Source of the DNA: RBG-16-66-20 sp036262835
Lineage (GTDB): Bacteria; Pseudomonadota; Gammaproteobacteria; Burkholderiales; SG8-39
DNA length: 64,000 bases
Reading direction: 5' to 3'
NCBI GenBank assembly: GCA_036262835.1
Contig: DATAID010000021.1
Span: forward strand, 56,861 to 120,860
Below are positions 16,253 through 23,846 of the stretch, one piece after another. The translations under genes and the position numbers were made by a program. Position 1 is the stretch's first letter, and each line of letters opens with the position of its first letter. Under the pieces are notes generated by a model. The model did not search any database and was not told the DNA's origin. It saw nothing but the letters and a program-made list of their open reading frames with translations.

Positions 16253-17255
16253 CCCGCGTTTCGAAGTGCGTCGGCTTGCTGAGCGAGGGCAGGCCGCGCG
16301 CGATCCAGTCGGCCTGCCAGTCGATGAGCCTGGCGAGCGGCACGCGCGTGGGCCCGAGCAGCGCCTGCGCGGCGCGCGTGTCGACGAGCCAGGCAGTCGG
16401 GGCTTCCTTGCCCGTGAGGCGAGCGGGCTTCTTGAAGCGCTTGGCAAATTCCTCCGCCAGCCAGCGCACGCTCGCCACCTCGGGACCGCTCACGTTGACC
16501 GGCCTGGCCGGCGCCGCGCAGTGCGCAAGCAGCCGCAGCGCCTGCTCGTTCGCATCGCCCTGCCAGATGACGTTGACGTGTCCCATCGTCACGTCGACCG
16601 GCTCGCCGGCGAAGACTTTCGCCCCGACGTCGTGCAGCACGCCGTAGCGCATGTCGATCGCGTACTCGAGTCGAACCAGGCAGACCTTGGTGCCGTGCGT
16701 GAGCGCGCCGTACTCGAACGCCTTCTCGCGCCCGACGCAGGAGGTGGCGTAATCGCCCGGCGGCGGCAGCGCCGGCGTTTCCTCGGTCGCGCCGCGGCCG
16801 GTCACGTCCGCGAAGGGATAGACGCAGGCGGTCGAGAACACGACGATGCGCGAATCGCGGAAGGCGTCCGCGACCAGGTAGGGCACGCGCACGTTCATGG
16901 CCCAGGTAAAGGCCGTGTTGCCCGCGGCGCCGAACTTGTGGCCGGCCATGAAGACGAGGTTGGGCGCGCGCGGCAGCTTCTCGAGCGCCGCGCGATCGAG
17001 CAGGTCGCAGGCGAGGCACTCGACGCCCTGGGCTTCGAGCTTCTCGCGCAGGCCTTTCTCGGAGAAGCGCGCCACGCCGATCACGCGACGCCCGGGGGCG
17101 GCGCGCTTCGCCATGCGCGCGAGCGTCGGCCCCATCTTGCCGCCCACGCCGAGAACGAGGATGTCGCCGGGCACGCGCGCGAGGTCGGCTTCGAGCTCGC
17201 GCGTGGGCTGCGTCATGCGCTCTTCCAGCTCGGCGACGTTCGCAAAGTGATTCAC
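16239..17255 (-). CDS. NAD(P)-dependent epimerase/dehydratase-like protein
   Basis: A 338-residue extended-SDR protein. The dinucleotide loop is VLGVGGKMGPTLA after ILVLG, and VFSTACVYPF holds the usual Ser/Thr. The expected catalytic YxxxK is degraded: the aligned stretch is CVGREKAF, with Val where Tyr should be, though a Tyr lies 6 residues earlier (DYATSC). The lead start is a GTG at 17255, since the AELEERM region before the first strand looks like a real N-terminus; an ATG at 17216 with GGAAGAG upstream is a good alternative. Divergent from the MetE-C-like gene. Confidence 0.8.
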   Translation of the reverse strand: MNHFANVAELEERMTQPTRELEADLARVPGDILVLGVGGKMGPTLARMAKRAAPGRRVIGVARFSEKGLREKLEAQGVECLACDLLDRAALEKLPRAPNLVFMAGHKFGAAGNTAFTWAMNVRVPYLVADAFRDSRIVVFSTACVYPFADVTGRGATEETPALPPPGDYATSCVGREKAFEYGALTHGTKVCLVRLEYAIDMRYGVLHDVGAKVFAGEPVDVTMGHVNVIWQGDANEQALRLLAHCAAPARPVNVSGPEVASVRWLAEEFAKRFKKPARLTGKEAPTAWLVDTRAAQALLGPTRVPLARLIDWQADWIARGLPSLSKPTHFETRDGKY

Positions 17256-17261
17256 TCGGGG

Positions 17262-17271
17262 AATTATAATT
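17262..17271. promoter_or_regulatory. Palindromic, bidirectional -10 element
   Basis: AATTATAATT is its own reverse complement and contains a perfect TATAAT on both strands (17265-17270 plus; 17268-17263 minus). The plus box ends 8 nt before the ATG at 17279 and the minus box 7 nt before the GTG at 17255, so both transcripts would start at or very near the start codon. No good -35 box is visible on either side. Confidence 0.65.
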
Positions 17272-17278
17272 GCGCGCG

Positions 17279-18295
17279 ATGAAGCCGCCCCGGATCAAGA
17301 CCACCGTCGTCGGCTCCTATCCCCTGCCCGACTGGCTGGCGGCGGCGCCCTCCGAGCAGGCGCTCCTCGACGCGACGCGCGTCGTCCTGCACACGCAGGA
17401 GCAGGCCGGCATCGACCTCGTCTGCGACGGCGAGCTCTACCGCTTCGACCTCAATCATCCGGAAACGAACGGGATGATCGAGTACTTCACCCGGCCGATG
17501 AGCGGCATTCGCAGCGACATCGGCTTTTCCGAATGGCTTGCCTACTCGAAAGGCGCCGGCATGCGCTTCCGGACGCGTCCGCCCGGCGTGGTCGAGGGCC
17601 CGGTCGGCGCCGGCACGCTCAACCTGTCGCTCGCCTGCGCGCGCGCGAAGCGGCTGGCGGGCAAGCCCTTGAAGTTCACGCTGACCGGCCCGCACATGCT
17701 CGCCAAGACGCTTCACGACCTGCACTACCACAGCGCCGAAAAGCTCGCGCACGCGATCGCGGATGTGCTCGCCGCGCAGGTGAAGCAGGTCGACGCGGCG
17801 GTCGTCCAGGTGGACGAAGCGAACCTGCCGGGCCATCCGCAGGAATGGGAGTGGGCTGCGGCCGCGATCAACAAGGTGCTGAAGGCGGTGCCGAAAACGT
17901 CCAAGGCGGCGGTGCACCTTTGCTTCGGCAATTACGGCGGTCAGAGCATCCAGAAAGGGACCTGGGCGAAGCTGATCGAGTACCTGAACGCGCTCAAGGC
18001 CGACCACATCGTGATGGAGTGCGCGCACCGGCCGCCCGAGGAGCTCGCCGTCTTCAGAGGCCTGCGCCGCGAGCTCGGCTTCGGCCTGGGCGTGATCGAC
18101 ATCAAGCGCACCGAGATCGAATCGCCGAGCGAGGTCGCCCGCTCGATCGAGCGGGCGGAGAAGATCCTCGGCAAAGGACGCGTGAAGTACGTGCATCCGG
18201 ACTGCGGCTTCTGGATGCTCAAGCGCAGTATCGCGGACGGAAAAATCCGCGCCCTCGTCCTCGGTCGGGATCTGTATGAGGGCCGCGGAAGCTAG
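17279..18295 (+). CDS. Cobalamin-independent methionine synthase C-terminal-like (MetE-C) protein
   Basis: A 338-residue protein equal to the C-terminal catalytic barrel of MetE alone. The four zinc ligands seen in MetE are all recognisable: H213 and C215 (VHLCFGNYGG), E247 (VMECAH) and C309 (HPDCGF). Homologues include methionine synthase core enzymes and methyltransferases acting on other thiols or alkyl groups, and without the N-terminal half the methyl donor is uncertain. The start ATG is 8 nt after a perfect TATAAT, so the mRNA is probably leaderless. Its stop overlaps the convergent DUF3014 gene by 4 bp. Confidence 0.87.
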   Translation: MKPPRIKTTVVGSYPLPDWLAAAPSEQALLDATRVVLHTQEQAGIDLVCDGELYRFDLNHPETNGMIEYFTRPMSGIRSDIGFSEWLAYSKGAGMRFRTRPPGVVEGPVGAGTLNLSLACARAKRLAGKPLKFTLTGPHMLAKTLHDLHYHSAEKLAHAIADVLAAQVKQVDAAVVQVDEANLPGHPQEWEWAAAAINKVLKAVPKTSKAAVHLCFGNYGGQSIQKGTWAKLIEYLNALKADHIVMECAHRPPEELAVFRGLRRELGFGLGVIDIKRTEIESPSEVARSIERAEKILGKGRVKYVHPDCGFWMLKRSIADGKIRALVLGRDLYEGRGS

Positions 18296-19191
18296 CGGGC
18301 GCGGTGACGGGCGAGTTCGGCGCGAATCTCGCGCAGCTTGGCCTTCACCTTGGCGGCGTTCTCGCCGCCGATCCGCAGCATGAGCTTCTGCCCGGCCGAG
18401 CGCGATTCCAGCTCGGCATCGGCGAACTGGTAGAGAACGCCGGGGCGCTCGAGCCCCGGCGGCTCCTTTAGCTGGGGCGCCGCGAGCAGGTCGTCGATCG
18501 CCGCGACCACCCGGTCGTTGAAATAGCCGCGCGGATCGCCGAGCTCCGCGTACGCCTTCTGAAAGAGCGGATAAAAGCGCACGTACAGGTCGACGGCCGA
18601 GCGCGCATCGAGCGCCTGGACGAGCGCGACGTAGGGCGCATAGCGCGCGGAATTACGCGCGTCGATCGCCGCGCCCCCACGGGTCTCAAAAGCCCCCGGC
18701 ACCGCCTTGAGCGGCAGCATGCGCGCGGGCACGCTCCGGCGCGGCAGGTTGTCCACCGTGACCACGATCCTCGAGACGATCCGATCCGGCTGCAGCAGCG
18801 CCGAGAGCGCGTTGTTGCCGAGGAGCTTTGCGAGCGCTTCGCCCACCGAGCCGTCGCTTTGCGCGAGCGGCGGCAGCGCCTCGGGCGCGGCGGGCGTCTC
18901 GAGCGGATGCTGGATGGCGGGTGCGGGCGGTGCTTTGGCCTCGGGAGCGGCGCGCTGCTCCTCTCGCGGCGAAGTCCCGAACGGCTCGAACCGGTCGGAT
19001 TTCCAGAAGTAGTAGGCGAGGCCGGCGCCGACCAGCAGGATCACGAAGCCAACCACCCAGGCAAGCGGTCCCACCGGCGCGGGCCGCAGCGGGCGAAGAT
19101 AAGGACGATCCTCGCGTGGGGAGACGCCGGGCGAGGCGCCCGGCTCCGCGCCAGGACCTTTGGGCTCTACCGGAACAGAGCCTTCGACCAT
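18292..19191 (-). CDS. DUF3014 membrane-anchored protein
   Basis: A 299-residue protein. A proline-rich start is followed by one membrane helix (PLAWVVGFVILLVGAGLAYYF) near residues 42-62, a Pro/Ala-rich linker, then a soluble domain that I recognise as DUF3014 (GEALAKLLGNNALSALL, RIVVTVDNLPRRSVP, YAPYVALVQALDA). The soluble domain is probably periplasmic. Function unknown. The ATG at 19191 lies 25 bp inside the end of the cupin gene. Confidence 0.82.
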   Translation of the reverse strand: MVEGSVPVEPKGPGAEPGASPGVSPREDRPYLRPLRPAPVGPLAWVVGFVILLVGAGLAYYFWKSDRFEPFGTSPREEQRAAPEAKAPPAPAIQHPLETPAAPEALPPLAQSDGSVGEALAKLLGNNALSALLQPDRIVSRIVVTVDNLPRRSVPARMLPLKAVPGAFETRGGAAIDARNSARYAPYVALVQALDARSAVDLYVRFYPLFQKAYAELGDPRGYFNDRVVAAIDDLLAAPQLKEPPGLERPGVLYQFADAELESRSAGQKLMLRIGGENAAKVKAKLREIRAELARHRAR

Positions 19192-19613
19192 GCGGCACCC
19201 CAGTCCTGCCCAAGGACGTCGGTCTCGCGGCCGTCGGCCTCGAAGAACTTGTTGGGAATCTGGAACATGGCGAGCATGAGCCCGCCACCCGCGCCGGCCC
19301 AGGCCTCGTGGCGGCTCCCGGCCGGGCGCCAGACGTAGTCGCCCGCCTTGCATTCACCCTCGCCGCAGACGAGCGAGCCTTCCAGCACATAGGTCTGCTC
19401 GATGAGGACATGCTCGTGATCAGGCAGGCGCGCGCCGGGCGCGAACTTCATGAGCGAGGTGACCAGGCCCGTCTCGCGATCGACGAGCAGCGTCTTCATC
19501 TCGACGCCGGGAAAGCGCGTTTTCTCCCAGGGCAGCTTCGTCACTTCGACGAAGCGGGAAGCAAGGGGAGGAAGGCTCTCGTGGCGCTTCGCGTTCGGCG
19601 TCAGTCCGCTCAT
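19167..19613 (-). CDS. ChrR-like cupin-domain protein
   Basis: A 148-residue single cupin. The first metal motif is PDHEHVLIEQTYVLEGSL, giving His, His and Glu ligands; the second motif region is RPAGSRHEAWAG with a further His. The form resembles the cupin of ChrR anti-sigma factors and acetylacetone-cleaving relatives, but no zinc anti-sigma domain is present. A small dioxygenase or metal-dependent sensor is possible. It starts 4 bp after the pyk stop and overlaps the DUF3014 gene. Confidence 0.83.
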   Translation of the reverse strand: MSGLTPNAKRHESLPPLASRFVEVTKLPWEKTRFPGVEMKTLLVDRETGLVTSLMKFAPGARLPDHEHVLIEQTYVLEGSLVCGEGECKAGDYVWRPAGSRHEAWAGAGGGLMLAMFQIPNKFFEADGRETDVLGQDWGAAWSKALFR

Positions 19614-19617
19614 GTGG

Positions 19618-21057
19618 CTATCCTTTCCGGTGCTCGCCCACCCGCACGATCTTCATGGTGTTGGTGCCGCCCGCCTTGCCGATCGGCTCGCCGATCGTGA
19701 GCACGATCAGGTCGCCCTCCTTCACCACGTTATTCTCGACCAGCACCTTCTCCGCTTCGGCGAGCAGCTCCTCGCGGTCGTGGCCGACATACTTCACCAT
19801 GAGCGGATAGACGTCGCGCAGCAGCGCGCAGCGGTAGCGCGTCGCGGTCTGCGAGGTGAGCGCATAGATCGGCACGCCGCAATTCAGGCGCGACATCCAC
19901 AGCGCGGTCGAGCCCGACTCGGTGAGCGTCGCGATCGCCTTCACCTTGAGGTGAAACGCGGTGAAGAGCCCGGCCATGGCGATCGACTGGTCGACGCGCG
20001 TGAAGACGCGGTTGAGGAACTCCTGCTCAAGGGTCAGCGGCTGGGTCTGCTCGGCCTCGACGCAGATGCGCACCATCGCCTCGATCGTCTCGACCGGGTA
20101 CTTGCCGCTCGCCGACTCGGCCGAGAGCATCACTGCATCCGTGCCGTCGAGCACCGCGTTGGCGACGTCCGACACCTCGGCGCGCGTCGGCACCGGGCTG
20201 GCGATCATCGACTCCATCATCTGGGTGGCGGTGATGGTGAGCTTGTTCAGCTCGCGCGCGAGGCGAATCATTTTCTTCTGCAGCGCCGGCACCGTCGCGT
20301 CGCCGACTTCCACCGCGAGATCGCCGCGCGCGACCATGATGCCGTCGCAGGCGTTCATGATGTCCTTGAGGGCTCCCTCGGCCACGGCCTCGGCGCGCTC
20401 GATCTTGGCGATGAGGAAGGCCTTGCCGCCCGAAGCCCGCAGCAGCTCCCGCGCCATGTACATGTCGGCGCCCGATTTCGGGAATGACACCGCGAGGTAG
20501 TCCGCGTTGATGCGCGCCGCGGTGCGGATGTCCTCGATGTCCTTCGGCGTAAGCGCCGGGGCGGTCAGGCCCCCGCCCTGGCGGTTGATGCCCTTGTTGT
20601 TCGAGAGCGTGCCGCCGTGGCGAACGACGGTGCGCACTTCGTCGCCCTGCACGCCGGTCACGTCGAGCACGATCTTGCCGTCATCGAGCAGCAGCACCGC
20701 GCCCGCGGAGACGTCGCGCGGCAGCTCCGGGTAGTCCAGCCCTACGCGCTTTTCGTCGCCGAGCTTGCAAGCCGCGTCGAGGATGAAGGCGTCGCCCTTG
20801 GCGAGCGTGACCTTGCCGTCCTTGAACTTGCCGACGCGGATCTTCGGGCCCTGGAGGTCGCACATGATCGCCACGGTGCGGCCGGTCTTGCTCGAGATCT
20901 GCTTGACGAGCGCCGCCCGCGCGAGATGGTCGTCGGCGGTGCCGTGCGAAAAGTTGAGCCGCACGACGTCCACGCCCGCCCGCACCATGCGCTCGAGCAC
21001 GGCGGGGTCGGAGGAGGAAGGCCCGAGGGTCGCGACGATTTTTGTGCTGCGGAGCAT
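19618..21057 (-). CDS. pyk: Pyruvate kinase
   Basis: A 479-residue pyruvate kinase, full length. It opens KIVATLGPSSSD; the catalytic lysine region is FLIAKIERAEAV, the metal site is GIMVARGDLAVEVG, and TQMMESMI is the active-site segment. It converts phosphoenolpyruvate and ADP to pyruvate and ATP in the cytoplasm. It follows a strong minus-strand terminator (21105-21150); a possible extended -10, TG-C-TACACT (21089 to 21081), could give it its own promoter. Glycolytic neighbours pgk, gap and tkt lie upstream on the same strand. Confidence 0.97.
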   Translation of the reverse strand: MLRSTKIVATLGPSSSDPAVLERMVRAGVDVVRLNFSHGTADDHLARAALVKQISSKTGRTVAIMCDLQGPKIRVGKFKDGKVTLAKGDAFILDAACKLGDEKRVGLDYPELPRDVSAGAVLLLDDGKIVLDVTGVQGDEVRTVVRHGGTLSNNKGINRQGGGLTAPALTPKDIEDIRTAARINADYLAVSFPKSGADMYMARELLRASGGKAFLIAKIERAEAVAEGALKDIMNACDGIMVARGDLAVEVGDATVPALQKKMIRLARELNKLTITATQMMESMIASPVPTRAEVSDVANAVLDGTDAVMLSAESASGKYPVETIEAMVRICVEAEQTQPLTLEQEFLNRVFTRVDQSIAMAGLFTAFHLKVKAIATLTESGSTALWMSRLNCGVPIYALTSQTATRYRCALLRDVYPLMVKYVGHDREELLAEAEKVLVENNVVKEGDLIVLTIGEPIGKAGGTNTMKIVRVGEHRKG

Positions 21058-21104
21058 TCTTGACGGCGCTTCTTTTTTTCAGTGTAGCACCGCCCCGAGC
21101 GCCC

Positions 21105-21150
21105 AAAATAAAACGGCGCAGCCGGATCTCTGGGATCTCGGGCTGCGCCG
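21105..21150 (-). terminator. Strong Rho-independent terminator upstream of pyk
   Basis: Read on the minus strand: a 10-bp perfect stem CGGCGCAGCC / GGCTGCGCCG (21150-21141 with 21123-21114), a 17-nt loop, then TTTTATTTT (21113-21105). This is the clearest terminator in the window. It ends a minus-strand transcript 48 bp before pyk, so it either closes a separate RNA or acts as an attenuator for pyk. Confidence 0.85.
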
Positions 21151-21295
21151 GTGGCCGGGCCAGCAGATTTCTCTGCTCCGACGAAACTCAGTCGCGAGAT
21201 CCGTGCCAGAACATATTACACAGTGCGCTCAAGGAGTTCCGGCACGGCAGGCGGCGAGACCTGTCGGCTCTTCCCCACACAATTCGGCCAGTACG
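21105..21295 (-). ncRNA. Candidate structured RNA (6S-like or pyk leader)
   Basis: About 190 nt with no minus-strand protein, ending in the terminator at 21105-21150. On the minus strand TGGCCG (21290-21285) can pair with CGGCCA (21157-21152). Inside, CCGAC pairs with GTCGG, a large unpaired bubble follows, then an 11-bp stem CGTGCCGGAAC / GTTCTGGCACG (one G-U), and a small AGCAGA-GAAA-TCTGCT hairpin. A long rod with a central bubble and about 190-nt size recalls 6S RNA. I cannot confirm the family, and a pyk attenuator is the alternative. Ends are approximate. Confidence 0.4.
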
Positions 21296-21329
21296 CTGAT
21301 TTGCCGCCAACGCGTGACATCATTCGACG

Positions 21330-21686
21330 ATGAACGACACGCTTGTCGTTTGCCTGTGCGCGGCCTGGTGCGACACCTGCGCCGAGTTCCGGGGCACGTT
21401 CACCCGCCTCAGCCACGCGCACCCGCAGGCTGCGTTCGTGTGGCTCGACGTGGAGGACGACGCCGCGCTCGTCGGCGACGTGGACATCGAGAACTTTCCC
21501 ACCCTTGCGGTTTTCAGCGCCGGCGCGCCCAGGTTTTACGGCGTCACGCTGCCGCAGGAGGGCGTGGTGGCGCGCACGCTCGGCTCGGTCCTGCAAGAAA
21601 AGCACCCGGTCGCAGCGGTGCCGAAGGAAATTGCCGGCCTGCCGGCCGCTCTACGCTCTCGCCTCGAGCGCCGCGACCGCGGGTAG
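21330..21686 (+). CDS. Small thioredoxin-family protein
   Basis: A 118-residue cytoplasmic thioredoxin-like protein. It starts NDTLVVCLCAAWCDTCAEF, with the redox motif C-D-T-C in the usual place after the first strand, and it has the cis-proline segment ENFPTLAVF. It is a little longer than thioredoxin, with a basic tail. It is the only plus-strand gene in the glycolytic block. Its last 36 bp overlap the convergent pgk 3' end, and its upstream region is opposite the candidate structured RNA. Confidence 0.82.
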   Translation: MNDTLVVCLCAAWCDTCAEFRGTFTRLSHAHPQAAFVWLDVEDDAALVGDVDIENFPTLAVFSAGAPRFYGVTLPQEGVVARTLGSVLQEKHPVAAVPKEIAGLPAALRSRLERRDRG

Positions 21687-22811
21687 CGTCTTGCCCTCGA
21701 GAAACTCGAGGAACGCCCCGCCCGCAGTGGAGATGTAGCCGATCTTGTCGGCGATGCCGAACTTGTTGATCGCGGCAATCGTGTCCCCCCCGCCCGCGAT
21801 CGAGTAGGCGTCCGATTCGGCAATCGCTCGCGCGAGCGCCTCGGTTCCCTTGGCGAAGGGCGCCATCTCGAACACGCCGACGGGTCCGTTCCACACGATC
21901 GTTCCGGCTCCGCTGACGATCTTCGCGAGCTCCTTGCGGGATTCCGGGCCGATATCGAGGATCATCTCGTCGCCCTGCACTCCGGCCACCGACTTGGTTT
22001 CGGCTCGAGCGCGCTCAGACATCTCGGTGGCAACCACCACGTCGGCCGGCAGCGGCACCTGCGTCGCCGCCATGATTTTCTTCGCCTCGCCGACCAGATC
22101 TTTTTCGGCAAGCGATTTGCCGATCGGCTTGCCGCTGGCCAGCAGAAACGTGTTGGCAATGCCGCCGCCCACGACGAGGCGGTCGACCTTCTTCGCGAGC
22201 GCGTCGAGAATCGTGAGCTTGGTCGAGATTTTGGAGCCGGCGACAATCGCCACCAGCGGCCGCTTGGGGTTGGCGAGCGCCTTGCCGAGCGCATCGAGCT
22301 CCGCGGCCATGAGCGGACCCGCGCACGCGACCTTTGCGAAGCGCGCCGCGCCGTGCGTGGTCGCCTCGGCGCGGTGCGCGGTGCCGAACGCGTCGTTCAC
22401 ATAGACGTCGCAGAGCGCGGCGATTCTCTTGGCGAGCGCCTCGTCGTCCGCTTTTTCGCCCTTGTTGAACCGGCAATTTTCGAGAAGCACGACCTGTCCC
22501 GGCTTGACCTCGACGCCGTTCAGCCAGTCGCGGACCAGCGGAACTTTCATTTTCAACTGCTCTGAAAGCTTCTCCGCAATCGGCTTGAGCGAGTCTTTCT
22601 CATCGAACACTCCCTCCTTGGGTCTTCCCAGGTGGGAGGTGACCATCACCGCGGCGCCCTGCTTGAGCGCGAGCTGGATGCCCGGCAGCGAGGCGCGGAT
22701 GCGCGTGTCGTCGGTGATGTTGCCGGCCTCGTCCTGCGGGACGTTCAGGTCGGCGCGAATGAAGACGCGCTTGCCGCGGAGCTCCTGCTCCGCCATGCGC
22801 TTGAACTTCAT
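21651..22811 (-). CDS. pgk: Phosphoglycerate kinase
   Basis: A 386-residue enzyme, near the normal 390. Family pieces are FIRADLNVPQDE, SHLGRPKEG, the hinge VAIVAGSKISTKL and nucleotide site GGGDTIAAI. It transfers a phosphate between 1,3-bisphosphoglycerate and ADP. The start directly follows the gap stop with no spacer, and the two are clearly co-transcribed. Residues about 75-120 (DEKDSLKPIAEKLSEQL) are encoded in a locally AT-richer patch. Confidence 0.97.
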   Translation of the reverse strand: MKFKRMAEQELRGKRVFIRADLNVPQDEAGNITDDTRIRASLPGIQLALKQGAAVMVTSHLGRPKEGVFDEKDSLKPIAEKLSEQLKMKVPLVRDWLNGVEVKPGQVVLLENCRFNKGEKADDEALAKRIAALCDVYVNDAFGTAHRAEATTHGAARFAKVACAGPLMAAELDALGKALANPKRPLVAIVAGSKISTKLTILDALAKKVDRLVVGGGIANTFLLASGKPIGKSLAEKDLVGEAKKIMAATQVPLPADVVVATEMSERARAETKSVAGVQGDEMILDIGPESRKELAKIVSGAGTIVWNGPVGVFEMAPFAKGTEALARAIAESDAYSIAGGGDTIAAINKFGIADKIGYISTAGGAFLEFLEGKTLPAVAALEARA

Positions 22812-23846
22812 CTACTTCGCGGTCGCGACCTCGGCGCCGACTTCCGCGAAGGCCGCGGTGACATCGAGCATGCGGTTGGAGAAGCCCCACTCGTTGTCGT
22901 ACCACGAGCAGACCTTCACGAGCGTGCCGTCCGAGACGCGCGTCATGGTCGAGTCGAAGATCGAGCTCGCCGGGTTGTTGTTGAAGTCCGACGACACGAG
23001 CTGCTCGGTGCTGTACTCGAGCACGCCCTTCAGGTCGCCGTCGCACGCCTGTTTGACCGCCTTGTTCACCTCTTCCACCGTGGTGGGACGCTTGGCGACG
23101 AAGGTGAGGTCGACGATGGAGACGTTGATGGTGGGCACGCGTACCGAAAAGCCATCGAGCTTGCCGTTCAGGTGCGGCAGCACGAGCCCCACCGCCGCGG
23201 CGGCGCCCGTCTTGGTCGGAATCATGTTGTGGCCGGCGGCGCGCGCGCGGCGCAAGTCCTTGTGATAGACGTCGGTCAGCACCTGGTCGTTGGTGAACGA
23301 GTGGATCGTGTTCATCAGGCCCGAGACCACGCCGATGCGGTCGTCGATCGCCTTCACGAGCGGTGCAAGGCAGTTCGTCGTGCAGGAGGCGTTGGAAATC
23401 ACGCTGTCGGAGTCCTTCAGTGTCTTGTGGTTCACGCCGTAGACGACCGTGCGGTCGACGTCCTTCTCGCCCGGGGCGGAGATGATCACTTTCCTTGCGC
23501 CCGCGGCGAGGTGCGCGCCCGCCTTCGCCTTGCTCGTGAAAAGGCCGGTGCACTCGAGCACGATGTCGACGCCGAGCGCCTTCCACGGCAGCTTCGACGG
23601 GTCGCGCTCCGCCACGACCTTGATGCGGTCGTTATCGACGACGATGCTGTCGCCGTCGACGCGCACCTTCGAGGAAAACGGCCCGTGCGCGGTGTCGTAC
23701 TTGAGCAGGTGCGCGTTGGTGGCGGCGTCCCCCAGGTCGTTGATCGCGACGAACTGCAGCTTGTGCTTTTTGCCGCCCTCATAGTGGGCGCGCAGGACCA
23801 TGCGCCCGATGCGTCCGAATCCGTTGATGGCAACTTTGATGGTCAT
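22812..23846 (-). CDS. gap: Glyceraldehyde-3-phosphate dehydrogenase, type I
   Basis: A 344-residue enzyme. It begins TIKVAINGFGRIGR, the NAD fold, and has the catalytic cysteine in SNASCTTNCLAP, with SWYDNEWGFSNRM near the end. It oxidises glyceraldehyde 3-phosphate to 1,3-bisphosphoglycerate. The ATG at 23846 overlaps the tkt stop as ATGA; an upstream in-frame start lies inside tkt and was rejected. Its stop abuts pgk. Confidence 0.97.
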   Translation of the reverse strand: MTIKVAINGFGRIGRMVLRAHYEGGKKHKLQFVAINDLGDAATNAHLLKYDTAHGPFSSKVRVDGDSIVVDNDRIKVVAERDPSKLPWKALGVDIVLECTGLFTSKAKAGAHLAAGARKVIISAPGEKDVDRTVVYGVNHKTLKDSDSVISNASCTTNCLAPLVKAIDDRIGVVSGLMNTIHSFTNDQVLTDVYHKDLRRARAAGHNMIPTKTGAAAAVGLVLPHLNGKLDGFSVRVPTINVSIVDLTFVAKRPTTVEEVNKAVKQACDGDLKGVLEYSTEQLVSSDFNNNPASSIFDSTMTRVSDGTLVKVCSWYDNEWGFSNRMLDVTAAFAEVGAEVATAK

